A stretch of DNA of 64,000 nt from Mactra quadrangularis (GCA_025267735.1 CM046311.1:29555399-29619398); one strand, 5' to 3'; shown: positions 11,869-24,349, numbered from the stretch's first letter. Made by a program: numbers and translations. Notes: a model not told the origin generated them from the sequence alone.

Positions 11869-12321
11869 CAATAGTCATACAATTTTTATTCAAAAATTAC
11901 CACGCTAACTTATAAATTAAGCATATCTCAATTTGTTGAAATTTAAAACAAAAATCATCAAAAAAATACAGTTTAATACTGAACATTTGTCTTTACAATA
12001 GTTTGAACACAGTTAATATTGTTTTATTGGTGTATAGATGTTTAAGTTAAACGGCACAAAATCGTCACATTCCTAAATTGATTTCTATTTCAGTTCAGAT
12101 ATTACTTAGTATGTCATTTAATCTTCAGTATTTTAGTTAATTGTTAGTTTGCCTTATTCAGCCCTGTTTCAATGTGCACGAAAGTCTTTTTGTGCATTTA
12201 TTATTTTGATTCATTCATAAGTTCTTACTAATCTTTGAGCACGTCTAGCGTTTATTAGTAATCGCTTCTCCATTAAGAAAAACAACAGGAACATTCGAAA
12301 CAAATATATTTTTATGGTAGC

Positions 12322-12393
12322 CCGCCTGGCTAGCTCAGTAGGTAGCGCACAAGCCTACTGATCGAGGGATTGTATAGATTCTATTCCCGGGCG
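12322..12393 (+). mobile_element. SINE tRNA head fused to repeat R
   Basis: The A box is 'ctagctcagtaggtagcgca' and the B-box region is 'gattctattcccgggc'. Instead of the SINE body, the sequence passes directly into repeat R ('gctctgcgaaatttg'). This is either a recombination product or a second composite family. Confidence 0.65.
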
Positions 12394-12640
12394 CTCTGCG
12401 AAATTTGAAAAAGAACGAACAGCACCTAACAATGAGTAAATTCGCCCAAGAAAATAGTGCTATAGAAAAATATCAATACTTTCAAACATAGATGTATTGG
12501 AAAAAAATAATTCATACAAATACTTCAAATTATGATATTTAATGTTTCTTTACATTAATCAAACATTATTCATACTGTGAACGGAGAATATGTATTTTGT
12601 ACTATTGCGCAATATTATCTGTCACACGCTTGTATATAAT
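12394..12640 (+). repeat. Dispersed repeat R, copy 2
   Basis: Same block order as copy 1: 'aaaagaacgaacagc', 'caatgagtaaattcgcccaa', 'atcaaacattattc', 'actgtgaacggaga', and ending 'cacacgcttgtatataata'. It immediately follows the SINE head at 12322. Confidence 0.6.
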
Positions 12641-12805
12641 ATATACTATAGTCCGATTTTATTCGGTGAGCAGTGACGGGTTGGATGAGTCTAATCATAA
12701 CCATGACGATAATACCAACCAGTAAATACTACACAGAAAATCAATAAAAACTGTAGTATGTCAAGTATATATCAATAATATAATGGTTCTAAGTCATTGT
12801 TTAAA

Positions 12806-12886
12806 ATAGCGCAGTCAGTAACGAGACGGAAATATACGGCCAATGCTAAAATTTTACTGCAGTGGTTCGAACCTCACCGTCTCCAA
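12806..12886 (+). mobile_element. tRNA-like SINE head, second type
   Basis: An A-box-like 'tagcgcagtcagtaacg' is followed 40-45 nt later by a clean B box 'ggttcgaacctc', then 'ccgtctccaatttttt', a pol III terminator-like T run. 'gagacgg' and 'ccgtctc' can pair but enclose too few bases for a cloverleaf. It reads as a tRNA-derived SINE head of a family different from the 11749 type. Confidence 0.45.
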
Positions 12887-13332
12887 TTTTTTAATGTATT
12901 CTTAAATTCACGCATAGTTGTACGTATCACATATGATTTTGTTTAATTTAGTATTTGTTTTATTTCCTTGGTTATTTATTTTTATATCAAGCAATTTACA
13001 TTGTACCTAATAATAATACATTTATAGTATACATTCGGCTTAAAATACGATGGCTAAATAGAAATCAGACTAGGATACTATGGAACGAATGCGCCAAAGT
13101 TACGTCCAACCCATTCCATTTTTTTCCTTATAAAATGCATTTACATTTTGTACAATTACTTCATTCCAATAAGACACGATCGAGACAGTTTAGCGTATGT
13201 CATCAAAGTAATAACTAAGCACAAACTCAGGCAAATATGCATATTCTATTTTATATACATTTTGCTTCGTGCTGCACAGTCGTACGTTTCCATGATGACA
13301 AAAAATAAAAAAATAATCAAAGAATAAACGAT

Positions 13333-13403
13333 ACAGGATTTGAAACCAGGGTAACAAAAGCAATGTCAATCAATCCAAGCGTCATACCGCCACGACCACT
13401 GAA
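13333..13403 (-). mobile_element. tRNA-like SINE head, minus strand
   Basis: On the minus strand an A-box-like 'ttcagtggtcgtggcgg' precedes a B-box-like 'ggtttcaaatcctg' about 40 nt later. Stems are degraded. The open frame that crosses this on the plus strand is a by-product. Confidence 0.4.
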
Positions 13404-14035
13404 CCACTTAAATCAATGTCGAATAATTATACTAAATACAGTAATCAGTTGGTTGGTCAAACAAGCTGTGTTACCTTTTTGTAGGAGTGTTCCAAAAATC
13501 TATAAATACAAAAGTGCAGTCACGGCTCACCGGATAAAATCAGACTATACTTAGCAGACGATATTCACATCTGAAGTTTACTGTAAGAACGTAGAGCGAT
13601 GGACAGGTGTAAATGAATGGCAGAATCAATGACAGTTCTAGATTTTCCATCATTATGTAAGCAGATCTGATTTATACAGAAGTATTGGAAGTATTTAATT
13701 GAAGGTTATTATTAAATGAATTCACTAATGTATTAGGTATGCAGCATTAGATATTTAATGCAATTGGAACAAAATACAGTCATTTATGATGTATGTACCA
13801 TATTAAAAGCATTTATGCATGCTAACAAAAAGTAATCCTATTAACAACAACCTGCAAAATAATCAGAGCTATGTACCCTGTAACACAAGATCAAAATTAT
13901 AAAGTCCAAGGAAGAAAGACTGACTTCGACATATTTTATCTTTAAATGTGCTTGATTAGTTGTATCACATCAATATGATAAATACATGACCAATATGACT
14001 TAAAGGTCTACATCTTCTCTTTTTGGGACCTCTTA
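13404..14035. other. AT-rich stretch, nothing recognised
   Basis: No supported gene, terminal inverted repeat or tandem repeat was seen. Confidence 0.35.
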
Positions 14036-14270
14036 GTGGTGTGGAGGAGAAAAATGTGCCCGTTATGTAGATGCTATTTGCGCCTGCTTGATGGGCATAT
14101 GGCCAACACCAAAACTGCCCGTTTGTCGTGGGCAGCGTCCCGTTACCGGGAAAGGAGGTTCCTGGTAGTTGAAGGAGACCCAGGTATCTCCAGTCTTACC
14201 AACACATTACTTTGGACTCTGATTCAGGGTAGACGGGTGTCCAAGTGGGCCCGACACAATAAAAGCATCA
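14036..14270 (+). other. GC-richer block with a 98-codon ORF, unrecognised
   Basis: An open frame (14036-14332) lies in sequence noticeably richer in G and C than its surroundings, with 'CPLCRCYLRLLDGHMANTKT' at its start. I do not recognise a domain. Its last third overlaps, in another frame, the start of the decayed retroelement endonuclease at 14271, so the block may be a relic joined to that retroelement. The frame is not conserved elsewhere in the window. Confidence 0.3.
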
Positions 14271-14862
14271 GGAGGCTCAACAATTGCGGTTGCAAATTGT
14301 ATCCCTCAACGACAAATTCAGTTACGAACTAATCTGCAAGCCGTAGCTGTCTAAGTAATTATATAACAGTGTGCTCCTCATATCTGCCTCCTATTTTATC
14401 TACATGTATTTCTGTAAATGCCCATAATCCAATATGGGAAAGTACATCTACGAATAGTAAAGGCAGCATTACAGAAAAGTTCATTGATAATGTACAACTA
14501 TGCCTTTTGAATGACAAGTCATCAACTTACTTACATTAAGCCACTGGAAGCTTTTCTTGTATCGACCTAACATTATCACAATCACCAATATACTTGGATT
14601 TTACTTGGTCTTGTGCTAGACGAACAATATGACAGTGACCACTTTCCATTGTTGGTAACTTCAAACGACTCTATTCTGGTAAATAACTGCTCTTATTACT
14701 AATACTCTAAAGCGAACTGGAAACAATTTTACAAATTGTGTTCTGATAATTTAACAAGTCCGAATTTTTCCAACTCTACGGATAATGCTTATCTTTTTGT
14801 GTCCAATCTATCAAAGATAGATGATGAGTGTATTCCAAAAACTTCAATTAAAGACTCAAGTT
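14271..14862 (+). pseudogene. Decayed non-LTR retrotransposon endonuclease (Jockey-like)
   Basis: Three-frame reading recovers pieces of an AP-type endonuclease in the correct order: 'IQLRTNLQAVAV', then 'NAHNPIWES' (the DFNAHNP motif), 'VQLCLLNDKSSTYLH', 'CIDLTLSQSPIYLDFTWSC', 'DSDHFPL' (the catalytic SDHFP motif), and 'ANWKQFYKLCSDNL'. At least four stops or frameshifts interrupt it, and the N-terminal catalytic part and all of the RT are missing. In life this domain nicks target DNA for target-primed reverse transcription. This copy is dead. Its 3-prime end coincides with the start of arm 1 of the inverted duplication. Confidence 0.75.
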
Positions 14863-15179
14863 AAATTATAAAATCAAAGCACTGGAGTGCTAGAGGAACG
14901 ATGTCCTGAACTGATTTAATAAATAAGGATTATAATTATGTAAAAAATAAAACTTGTGCAGCAATATTATCTTTAAAATAATGTATGAAGTATCTATTAA
15001 TAGAATTTAACATGAACAGTCCAAGGATATAACAAGACTTCTCGAGTGTTTTGCTAATTGCAAGGTTTATCTTACTTTATCAAACAAATAAATCAGTCAA
15101 AGAATAATAAACCAATTCATATAAATATAAAAGAGGCAGAACTGCTATAACATAAGTCCATAGTAAAGTCCCTTCAAAG

Positions 15180-15691
15180 TTAAAGCCACTATATGAAGAT
15201 ATATTCATTAACAGTAAGCATCAAAACTGTTTTACAACCATAAGTTATCATAATAAAACATGCATTAAAGCCACAGTTAACAGTACAAACCATTCTGCTT
15301 CCTAAATTTGAGTTTGACTAAGTGTTCAATTCTTAAAAAAGTAGGGTACTTTTATAAGACCACACATATTCATTTACGCGCTGATGTTTATTGTACCTGA
15401 TCCAACATAGTTTAAAAGCTAAATTATGTAATTCGGAGTAAGTTTTTTTCTCTAATAAGTCTTCATCGTTAACATACAATGATCAAAACTATTGTTTCAA
15501 GTATTGACTACCGAATTCTACTTTCGGTTTCGATCTACTTTCAATTTGAAATACAATAAATAATATAAACATATCTAAGCAATATTTGCATTTCCTTTGA
15601 AAAATCTTGTTCATTAGACGTGTTTGAAATAGATAAATGTCTTTTTTCTTTGCAGTTAAAAACAACGTTACTTTTGATATAGGGGCTTTAA
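15180..15691. mobile_element. TTAA-flanked small DNA transposon
   Basis: Arm 2 of the inverted duplication provides the uninterrupted site (31789-31806, reading 'tactTTAActttaaagg'). In arm 1 the TTAA is duplicated (15180-15183 and 15688-15691) around 504 bp whose ends are AGCCACTATATGAA and, reversed, AGCCCCTATATCAA (12 of 14 identical). The TTAA duplication and short terminal repeats fit a piggyBac/Kolobok-type non-autonomous element. It inserted after the arms were duplicated. The minus-strand ORF inside has no recognisable domain. Confidence 0.8.
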
Positions 15692-15938
15692 GTAGACGTA
15701 CCATCAATGAATTGGCACATCTATTTTCATTTTGATATCTTAATTAACTTAAATTATGCACATGTTAACTAGACACTTTATGATTATGTCATTGCAATCA
15801 AATACCATAAAGTCAGAATTATGCTGACACACATCTAAAATTGGTTTTATCAATATCCGTTCAAAACTGCAAACAAGTATTAATAAATCAAAGCACCGAT
15901 AGTACTGTTGCGGCAGTGACGCTGAAAGCTTGAAAGAA

Positions 15939-16173
15939 CAGTGGTGCTTTTCACAAAAATTCTTACGAAAAAGATCTTCGTATGTCAAAAGCAAGAAACC
16001 TTAGTAATACGCTAATTGTTTGGCTTAACAATTGTAAAACTGTAGAATTGTGTATACCTTTTTGTTTCATAGTTATGCTTATTATCCGTCTGACTTAGAA
16101 GTGCTTATTGTATGAAACTGACTTACGAAAATTATTTTCATAAGAATTTTTGTTTTGTGAAAATGCACCACTG
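15939..16173. repeat. Hairpin element inside arm 1
   Basis: The ends are inverted repeats: 'cagtggtgcttttcacaaaa' at the left and 'ttttgtgaaaatgcaccactg' at the right. The same element is in arm 2 (31309-31538), so it predates the inverted duplication. Confidence 0.65.
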
Positions 16174-17595
16174 ACCATGACACAGTCATACATAATGCCC
16201 GTAAACTACAAGTCAAACTTAATTTTAACTCACAACTATTGTGAAGATTTAAACACAGTCTCAACAAAATTTTCATCGCTAAGTTCATAGTTATTTAGGC
16301 CAGTGGAACAAGCCCATTTTCTTCGCTGGCGTATTTGCCAGTTACAAGTTATCACATAATTATATACCTTTTCACTTGTTAACTTCTCCATGGAGGTATA
16401 TGTACATGTAAGTCAGTCAGTGAAATATTTATCACAAGAAACAAACATGTAAAATTACCCGATATTATTAAATTTTGTTGCAAAGTATGAATTGTATGCG
16501 ATATAACTTTTCTTCTTTAAATAAATCGGACACCTGCAGACTGCATCGCGTTATCTTTGGAACTTTACTATCGAATATATCGTTTACATTTGTAAACCAG
16601 TCAATCACTGTGGTCGTTTACTGCCATTCCATCGATTCGAAAACGGTCGATTTTAAAATTATTGCATATGAACAGTACTCTATGTCAAATGAACAACATT
16701 TATAAATGTCAGTAGTATTTGTACAGTCGCTCAAACAATGTGTTTAATTATGTTTGTCTCGAATATGACTAGAACTATGTCTTCTTCTTTGTAGAACTAT
16801 TTATCGAAATGGGTTTAAAGAGACAGACGGGCACAGAATAAACGATAAATCGTCAAAAGCCAGATCGATTAGAGACACGAACATAAAGTCACCGATCTAA
16901 TATAGGCAAATAGCCATATTTTCGTCGAGTGAGCCCGACGGGCCCAATGAAGTTTGATATTATGCCGTTTGCGTACATAAAGGTGCATTTGCGCAACGGC
17001 GCGCTTTAGATTGAACACAAGATTTATACAGTTAAATCTTCGATTCGCCAATGTCTGTTCCATTCCGATCATTTGCGCAAAATTCTCCATTGCATGTTTA
17101 AGTCATATATCCTGTTGTTTTATTGCTGATAATATATTACCGCGCAAAAAAGTTATTTAACAATTAAAACTTCATTTCGCTACTGACTGCTCCATTTCGT
17201 CCATTTTGCCCCAAATTCTCTATTGCGTGTTTTAGTCATACCCGCAGTGAACCGTACCATGTTGCTCTATTGCCGGATGAAAAATCAAATCTATGGAAAT
17301 AAGTAGCAAGCGATTATCAGGATAATATACTAACCGGAAACACCCGTATCAAATTTTGCAGTAATGATATGCGGAGTAGATCGGGGTTTTTGCTTAGATT
17401 CAATGCTTGGAGCTGAAATTACGGTTTGTTAAATCGGGAACGATGTTTAGACATCGGTCCAAAAATATTGTACAACGATGAGTGCAGAAGATCTTATCGG
17501 AAAAGCAGCACATGAAAAATTCAGGTTTGCCCTACAGCTGCAAATCTAGATAATTATAGTATCATACGAGCAAAAGCTCGTAGAACATTCAATTG

Positions 17596-17910
17596 ACCTT
17601 GAGCCAGTATATGACATTGCTCCCCCCGGGGGAATTTTCAAGGGTATGATTTTCTTAACCCGTATAGTGGTAGGCATTTACTGATAAAAGTTTACAAAGT
17701 TTTGTTCGGGTTATTGGACTTTGAAATATCGCTCATTCTCATTTCCGGTTAAAACCATTAGTGCTTTAAAGCCAGTATATGACATTGTTCCTTCCTGGGA
17801 TTAATTATCTATGGTATTATTGTTTAAACCCACATGGTAATAGCAATTTACTGATAAAAGTTTGCTGTTGGGGTTTTACTGAGTTATGGGACTTTGAATT
17901 ACATGACCCC
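17596..17910 (+). repeat. Imperfect tandem duplication, about 170 bp x2
   Basis: 'gccagtatatgacattg' begins both units (17600 and 17770). Both continue with 'tttactgataaaagttt' and 'tattggactttgaa' or 'tatgggactttgaa'. The first unit keeps the CCCCCCGGGGG terminal motif of the surrounding element. Confidence 0.6.
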
Positions 17911-19742
17911 CCCCCCTATGGCCATTTTCTATACCAAAAAGTTCTTATTACTAAGTATACATCCAAATACAATGTAGATATTGAACGGATTTGTCTCCTT
18001 ACCTTTTTGTCAATAACAAAGTCAGCATGTTAAACTATGAAACCCATCACTGCAAATTAATAGTGATATATAACCTAGCAGAAACCGACAACATGCAAGA
18101 CGAATTTTTTTGACGATCCGTGAGCAAGTGTGTAAATTCATTAAGAAAATTCTGATCCTGAGAATCAGGTCAAGTTAGTAGTTAACAAGCCCTAACCTTC
18201 AGTGTAGTTTTCTTGCATAACATTTTTTCTAAACTTTATTTTAATGAATAGATTTGACAATTCTGAACATGTGTGTACTCAAAGTTTGATGTTATTGTCA
18301 TGCTGTTATTCAATAAGATGGGACAATAAGGATTTGAAAAATGCAAAAAAATAAAGTTTTGTAAATTTTTGTTTTGACTGATTTTATACGTTGCTGTATG
18401 TATGAGGCTAGATATAGTGCAAGGGTTTTAACAATCTCAGACTAAATAAAATTTAACACTCATTTTAATACAAACACCTATTTTCTATGGTAACGTATGT
18501 TACTTTACGGACCACACTAATAAAACATCATATTTTTGGTCTGTATTTGTATGTTTGTCTATGATTTAAGCACTTTAAAAAAGGCTAGGGGTTGGAATTG
18601 GAAATACATACTACAAAATGATAAATTCCTTGCTCAAATATGACTTAAATTTTAGATCAACTTATGGAAAATTACAGATATAAACCTTGATACAATGACT
18701 TAATACTTGGAACATTCGTGAAAAGAAACTAAAGTATAAAAGCCGTAAACAGTCTACATTAATGAATACATTTTAATAGTTTGTATACTTAACTCGCTGA
18801 AAATCCATAATTATGAACGCCTAAAGAAATAACTAGCTAGTAACGTATGTTACAACAACACCGTTTAAAATATCATATCCCAATGTTTTCAGTCACACCC
18901 AGTACAATAGTTTAAAACATTTAATGATAGCAATAAATATTTTCTATGTACTATGTCATATCTATTTACTGTTAATATGATTGCCTTCAAAACTAAGTGA
19001 AAACATGTTTAAAATTATGAGTTAAAAAGGTTACGAATTAGTCTAAAAAAATCAAAACAGTTCAATCGTGTTCAAACAGGGTTGCCAGCAGACTTACAAA
19101 GTCAGAGAAATCTGATATTTTTTCAAGGTCAGGTAATTGTCAGAGAATTTTGAAAACTGGTCAGTGAAAATAAAATTCCTGATAGTCAGGGAAAAGTCAG
19201 GGAAAAATAATTTCAATGGGTTTTGATTTAATTTTCCATGGCTATAATTACTGTATCGTTGTATTAACAACTACTTGTTATGAGTTTTCTTCATCCTTTC
19301 ACACTTGAACTATTTTAACAAACAATCTTTAAAATTATTTTAATACTTTAAGACAGAACGGCTTTGCAACCTTTGCACTCAGAGTTCACTACCCTCCTTA
19401 ACTACCTATTAGAGACAAAACACTTATATTTGCTCACATCTAATGATGAGCTACACTCTGACATGTAAACATAAAAGACAAAAGACACATTTTCTTTTTA
19501 ATTGATATACAATATAATGAGTACTTGGTGTTGCTAACATGATTTAAGGGTTTTGCAAAAAACAAATGGATAAAAAATGAAACAAAAATTGCTATTTACC
19601 TATACAATTAAAAGTTGATTCTCTCAGCAATGCCCCACTGGAAAGTTGCAAATTTTGTACTGTTGTACTCAGGACAGACAGGGAAATAAAAAAAGAATGG
19701 GTCTTGAAAATTTCCCCTCGGGGGAGCAAAGTGTATCTGGCT
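17599..19742. mobile_element. Candidate 2.1-kb TIR element
   Basis: Left end: 'tgagccagtatatgacattg' then 'ctccccccgggggaattttc'. Right end reversed: 'tgagccagatacactttg' then 'ctcccccgaggggaaatttt'. These are terminal inverted repeats of about 45 bp with mismatches. No target duplication is certain. The interior is AT-rich, with a 'gtcagggaaaagtcagggaa' patch near 19184 and 'taacgtatgttac' at 18490 and 18840. No transposase is visible. Confidence 0.5.
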
Positions 19743-19761
19743 CACGGCCTATAAGTTTTCT

Positions 19762-20252
19762 AAACGTAAATCAAGACAGTCATATGTTTCTAAAAATAAC
19801 TCCAACACACCAATAAAAAAGGTTTGGGAAGCCGTTCGTAAAATTAACGGTAAACAGAAAATAGTTCCCACTGCTCATCTGAAACGTAAATATTCGAGCA
19901 TAGCAAAAACTAAAGATATAGCCAACACGCTGGCGGAAGCTTTTGAACATAATTCTTCTTCCGCACACTACTCTGCTGAATTTAAACAAGTCAACTCGAA
20001 CTGGAAGAAAAACAAAATATTAATTTTCATTCTAACAACGAAGAAGAGTATAACACCCTCTTTACAATTGAAGCTTGAACCAATTCTATTAAGCATGCCA
20101 AAGACACAGCTGCTGGCCCTGATGAAATTTACTATCAATTTTTAAAACTCCTCCCACTAGTATCTCAAGATTAATTGCTCGTTTTTTAATGATATATGGA
20201 TATCTGGTAAAATTCCAGATTCCTGGAAGAAAGTTTTAATTATATTTTTTAA
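19762..20252 (+). pseudogene. Decayed non-LTR retrotransposon RT fragment (Jockey-like)
   Basis: In pieced frames it reads 'TPIKKVWEAVRKINGK', 'KTKDIANTLAEAFEHNSSS', 'HYSAEFKQV', 'NTLFTIEA', 'IKHAKDTAAGPDEIYYQFLK' and 'FFNDIWISGKIPDSWKKVLI'. This is the linker and first RT blocks (the 'DTAAGPDEI' and 'IPDSWK' blocks) of Jockey/CR1-group elements. At least three stops and a frameshift after 'NSNWKK' interrupt it, and it ends before the catalytic YxDD. It may be the same family as the endonuclease piece at 14271, but the two are not contiguous. Confidence 0.78.
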
Positions 20253-21149
20253 AATAAAAGCTTCATGATACAGATTGTTTGTGAGAAGGAAACATCAGTA
20301 CATTCTAATCAATCACTTGGTTATTTTCATATGGTTACGCTGCTTACACGAACATTGGTTTTTCAACTGAACTAAGTTTACCGACAGACCATTATTTGAT
20401 AATAGTGTCAAACGCATGATGGACTAATCACTACTTTTTGTGTTTTAAACATCTTAAGATAAGCTTAAAATTGCAATAATTCTTTTTATTTTAACGAAAA
20501 ATTTGATCAATAAACATTACGACGCATATTCGGTCCGCCATGTTTGTTTATGGACCGAGCTGTATTCCGGTATGACTAAAACGGGCAATGGAGAATTTGA
20601 GCGAAATGGACGAAATGGAGCCGATACTTTTGCGAACTTAACAATAGAAGGATTTTGCCAACTGACTTATTTAGTACAAGCTTACCCAGGGTAATGAAGC
20701 ATACACTTCACCGAAAATAAACATTATATTAAGAAGTGCACGGAACATAGCTTGGAATTAATCACAGATCTACATATTAGAATGCAAACTTCTCTGTTTT
20801 TATTGAATTAATGTCCATATGTAAAACGTTTGTTGTGATAAATAATGCTTGTTACAAAGTTACTTGTCATTTTCTGATCTTCGAGACAATCTCATAAACC
20901 CATGTCTAGACAGCGCAATCAACGCTGATATTTTTAAATAATAGTGACTCAATGGTTATTGTTAAAATCATGTAAGTACATTCATACATTAAAAATGTGA
21001 GTACTTCATTCTTCCCTAATAGTCGTAGCTAAAATATTTTAACAAATTGATGTAGAAGTTACACGAATAATATCGAAAAGCTTCGGACTTGTTTTGAAGC
21101 AACATTTTATAGTATGTCAAATTAAATAAAAGAAACTGAACTGCGTATT
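20253..21149. other. Intervening sequence with two shared motifs
   Basis: No gene. 20390-20550 resembles the unique centre of the large foldback (53240-53375), for example 'aaaacatcttaa' and 'tacgacgc...gtccgccatgtttgtttat'. 20572-20640 carries 'atgactaaaacgggcaatgg' and 'cgaaatggacgaaatggag', also found twice in each arm of the inverted duplication. Confidence 0.4.
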
Positions 21150-21587
21150 ACCAACTATAAAAATATCAGTAAATGAAAAAGAGTGTAATTTTCTGTACTT
21201 TCTATACATGCCGTTTCTTGTTACTTTATTACGCAGCAAATTTCATGTATAGATCTTACATATCTATTTAAAATAATATTAAACTTAACAAGTTCTGTGA
21301 TATTTTGTTAATTTGGTGATATGGGTCATGATAACTCGTTATTTAATCTTTATTCTTATCCAAAGAAAACATAATTAATCATATGTATGATTTTCAAGGC
21401 ATGTTTAATTACTCAGTTTATGTTTTATTTGTTTGATCTTTATTTTGCAACTATGATTATTTTGACAGTAGATAAAAAAACACAATACATGAATTATGAT
21501 GTATACATGCATGTACTCTGAAGCAATCATGTCCCGTAACCAGAATAAATACAGTAAGAAACTTTTAACATGCCGAAATAATAATAT

Positions 21588-24253
21588 CTATACTTTTTTC
21601 CACTTTGTATCAAACAATATTGACCTCGACATTAAATCAAATTGGTTTATGTATTTGCATAAATATACAAGCGCTCTGTCATTTTGTTGGCATCTGTATA
21701 TTCCTCCATAGTCCAAATTAAATCCCATATCAATAAATTCTATGTTTCCTTTGAATCCACTCAACTTCGCAGACGAGGGTATAGCTGGAAGATTGCTTTC
21801 TGTACCTATATGCACAATAAGTACCACACATTTTGCAGGATCTGAAAAATAAACGCATATGCTAGAACTCCGTACGTTGGAACATAATACGCTCTCAGGA
21901 TAAGAGATCAACGTAGTTGTATCAATATTAGGGAAACAATGAAATAAAAGACACAACTTATCATAAATTTTGACACATGTATTGCATGCTTTTTCGTGGC
22001 GAGTTATAACGGTAGAATTTTAGTGTGTCATGTAGAATGGATATAATAAGTATATAATGAGGCCCTGCAATGAGTGCATAAACCTAGTTCAAATGTAGCG
22101 TTCATATAAATGGATCTTAGTATCAAACAGCAAAAAACTTTCAAGTACCAAATTGACTACATTGTGTGCTGTTTGAGTTTAAGTTAAAATCTTGATACAA
22201 CTGAACTGATCAAAGTCTGCCGTAACGAACAGTGATATATCGGATAGACATCCGAGTGACAGTAATAAGCTCTCATCTCTTTGAAAAGTCATAAGTGACC
22301 AATATATGGACGATAAAGAGGATTTGGTTCATTAAGGCACTTGGTGACAATGCTTCTGTGATTCTTTTGTTGAAATCCATATAAATATTTTTCGATTTAT
22401 TTAACGTGTCTTATCCTTGACCAGCTAAGAAGAAAACTGTCATCTGCTTAAATAAATGGTGTCTGTTAAATTTATTTTTATCCATCGTTTAATAAAAAAG
22501 GTAGAAATATTGTCTGAATGACAAACAGTGTGGAACCAGGCGCCGCAAAAACAATTTACTTTCTCAATTTTGTTATAGATATTCATGGATACAGTACTAG
22601 TAACTTCATTAATAACTATACATGTGCCTCAATTTATTTCACTAGCCAGCAAACACAAGTCATGAAACATGTAATACTTGAAATTTTCACCTCTATTATG
22701 ATGTAAGAACTATACTACAATTTTCTTTTGATGTCCAAGATTTATAAGTTGTGTCTTTAATGCATTGACCCTAAGTCAACAGGGGTCATCAACAGACCAT
22801 AATCACTTTTGAACGAAAACAAATACCATTGATCTAATTTTTATCAAGTTGTAGAGTGGGCAATAACTGGTCAACAAAGAGACAGACAGACATACAAACA
22901 GACAGACTAAATGCATCAAACCATAATATGACCAGAAACAAACTTGGTTAGGACGAAAAGTATCGACGTAACTGTATACAGTGTTTATGATTACTAAGTA
23001 CTTCCATCGTTGACACTATAAGTACGGAAATTTCAGATGTATATGTTTACAAACAAAAGTTAAGCAAAACTATAATCTCTTGAGTTTTAAGTATGTTTTG
23101 ATTTGATCTGATCCTTATGACAAGTTTCCAACCTCCTATGAACAATAACCTGTCCTGTTCGAACATTTATTGATATCAATATTGAGACAAACATTCATTA
23201 AGGTGGAGTTAATATTTGCCCGATACAGTCAGTGTCTATTGATGTAAATAAAACAACGAAGGATAATCTACCACGTCACAATTGTTTATCGATACTTGAT
23301 TAACTCTTTTAAAGCCACAACTCTAGGAACCATAAACAACAGAAATAATAATGAGTGATACAAATAACTTACATGTTACATTTTCCAACGCTAGCTCAAT
23401 ATCTGGTTTCAAACGTGTTAATTTCGGACAGACAACAATAAGTGGAATTTCGTAATATAATATTTCTTTTGTGTTCTTTATCAAACAATCAAAGTCATTC
23501 AACGTGTACATTAAAGTTGTTGCAAATCTGGTCGAGGCGTTGGTCTGGATAGAATCTAAAATCTGAACTTTCCTCTTTTGCCTTGCTGTAAAAGTATTTA
23601 AAACACCATTTAAATGCTACAGTTCATAAAACTAGAGTAAACAAATATAAAGCAAATACTAAACGCAAAAATGTTGAATATATGAAGTTAGACGTATAAC
23701 AAAACATACATTTGGATTCAAATAAAACAAATGAACGAAAATGTGTATGGATCAATTGTGTGTCGAGGGAAAAATACAAGAACTACAGAGCTATTCAAAA
23801 ATCCTAGGACAAAGCATGTATTTAAGATTAACCGATACACAGACACTCCTCAGAGAAAGAAACTAATATGAGTTATCTTAACAAATTCTAAATTCTAGAA
23901 ATTAGTTGATTAGCTTATCAAAAAAATTATGTTACATGGATAAGGTACTCATAGTTGAAATACTTCTTAAAGTTCTTAAATAGTTCTTAAAACTGTATTC
24001 GTTCTGTTTACACTCTATTTAAGAAAGCTGAGTTGAAAACTATTTATAAATGCATTATGTTGTTCACCTTACCAAAATTGAAACACGGAACCCAATAGAG
24101 CAAACCTTGACAAAGATTGCGAACAGCTCTACAAAAAAGAATGAACCATCTGAACATGATATAAAATATATTGCCGTCTTTTTTCCCTTTAGGGTCATCT
24201 GTCGTCATTAATGGCGTGTCTTCTTTATCCATGTTTTGTTGCATGTCTTGGTA
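21588..24253 (-). CDS. Three-exon small protein, paralog A (212 aa), family not identified
   Basis: Minus strand. Exon 1 is 24253-24073 (ATG at 24244-24242, preceded by acceptor 'ctatacattcag' and followed by donor GTAAGG). Exon 2 is 23585-23373 (acceptor 'cttttacag', donor GTAAGT). Exon 3 is 21841-21588 (acceptor 'tttatttttcag', stop TAG). All introns are phase 1 and the spliced length is 639 nt. Residues 1-25 are polar and acidic/basic. Residues 26-55 are hydrophobic with interspersed Arg ('NIFYIMFRWFILFCRAV'), perhaps an amphipathic or membrane segment. The remainder reads as an alpha/beta domain: 'EIPLIVVCPKLTRLKPDIELAL', 'KCVVLIVH', 'PAIPSS', 'IEFIDMGF', 'GGIYRCQQNDRA'. I have a vague memory of similar uncharacterised proteins in fish and molluscs (hhVVxH...P.SS...GxxxCxxN), but cannot name a domain. 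A separate 5-prime UTR exon is expected, because an acceptor sits 9 nt before the ATG. Paralog B at 41184-44105 has the same structure. Confidence 0.72.
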
Positions 24254-24349
24254 CTGAATGTATAGAAATATATCAATATTAACAATAATAATTACACAAA
24301 GATTGCCTTTGTTTGAGGAAAGGAATAAGGAAGCCGTTTAGCCTGTAAT

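Larger units (their letters stand above)
14862..17460. repeat. Arm 1 of a large inverted duplication
   Basis: This arm matches 30031-32110 in reverse complement over nearly its whole length. Examples: 'aatcaaagcactggagtgct' (14873) against 'agcactccagtgctttgatt' (about 32073); 'ccgatagtactgttgcggca' against 'tgccgcaacagtactatcgg'; and 'atgcggagtagatcggggtt' (17369) against 'aaccccgatccactccgcat' (30103). Arms are roughly 90 percent alike by eye. Arm 1 is longer mainly because of the TTAA element at 15184-15687. Spacing between arms is about 12.6 kb and contains copy A of the three-exon gene. Confidence 0.88.
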
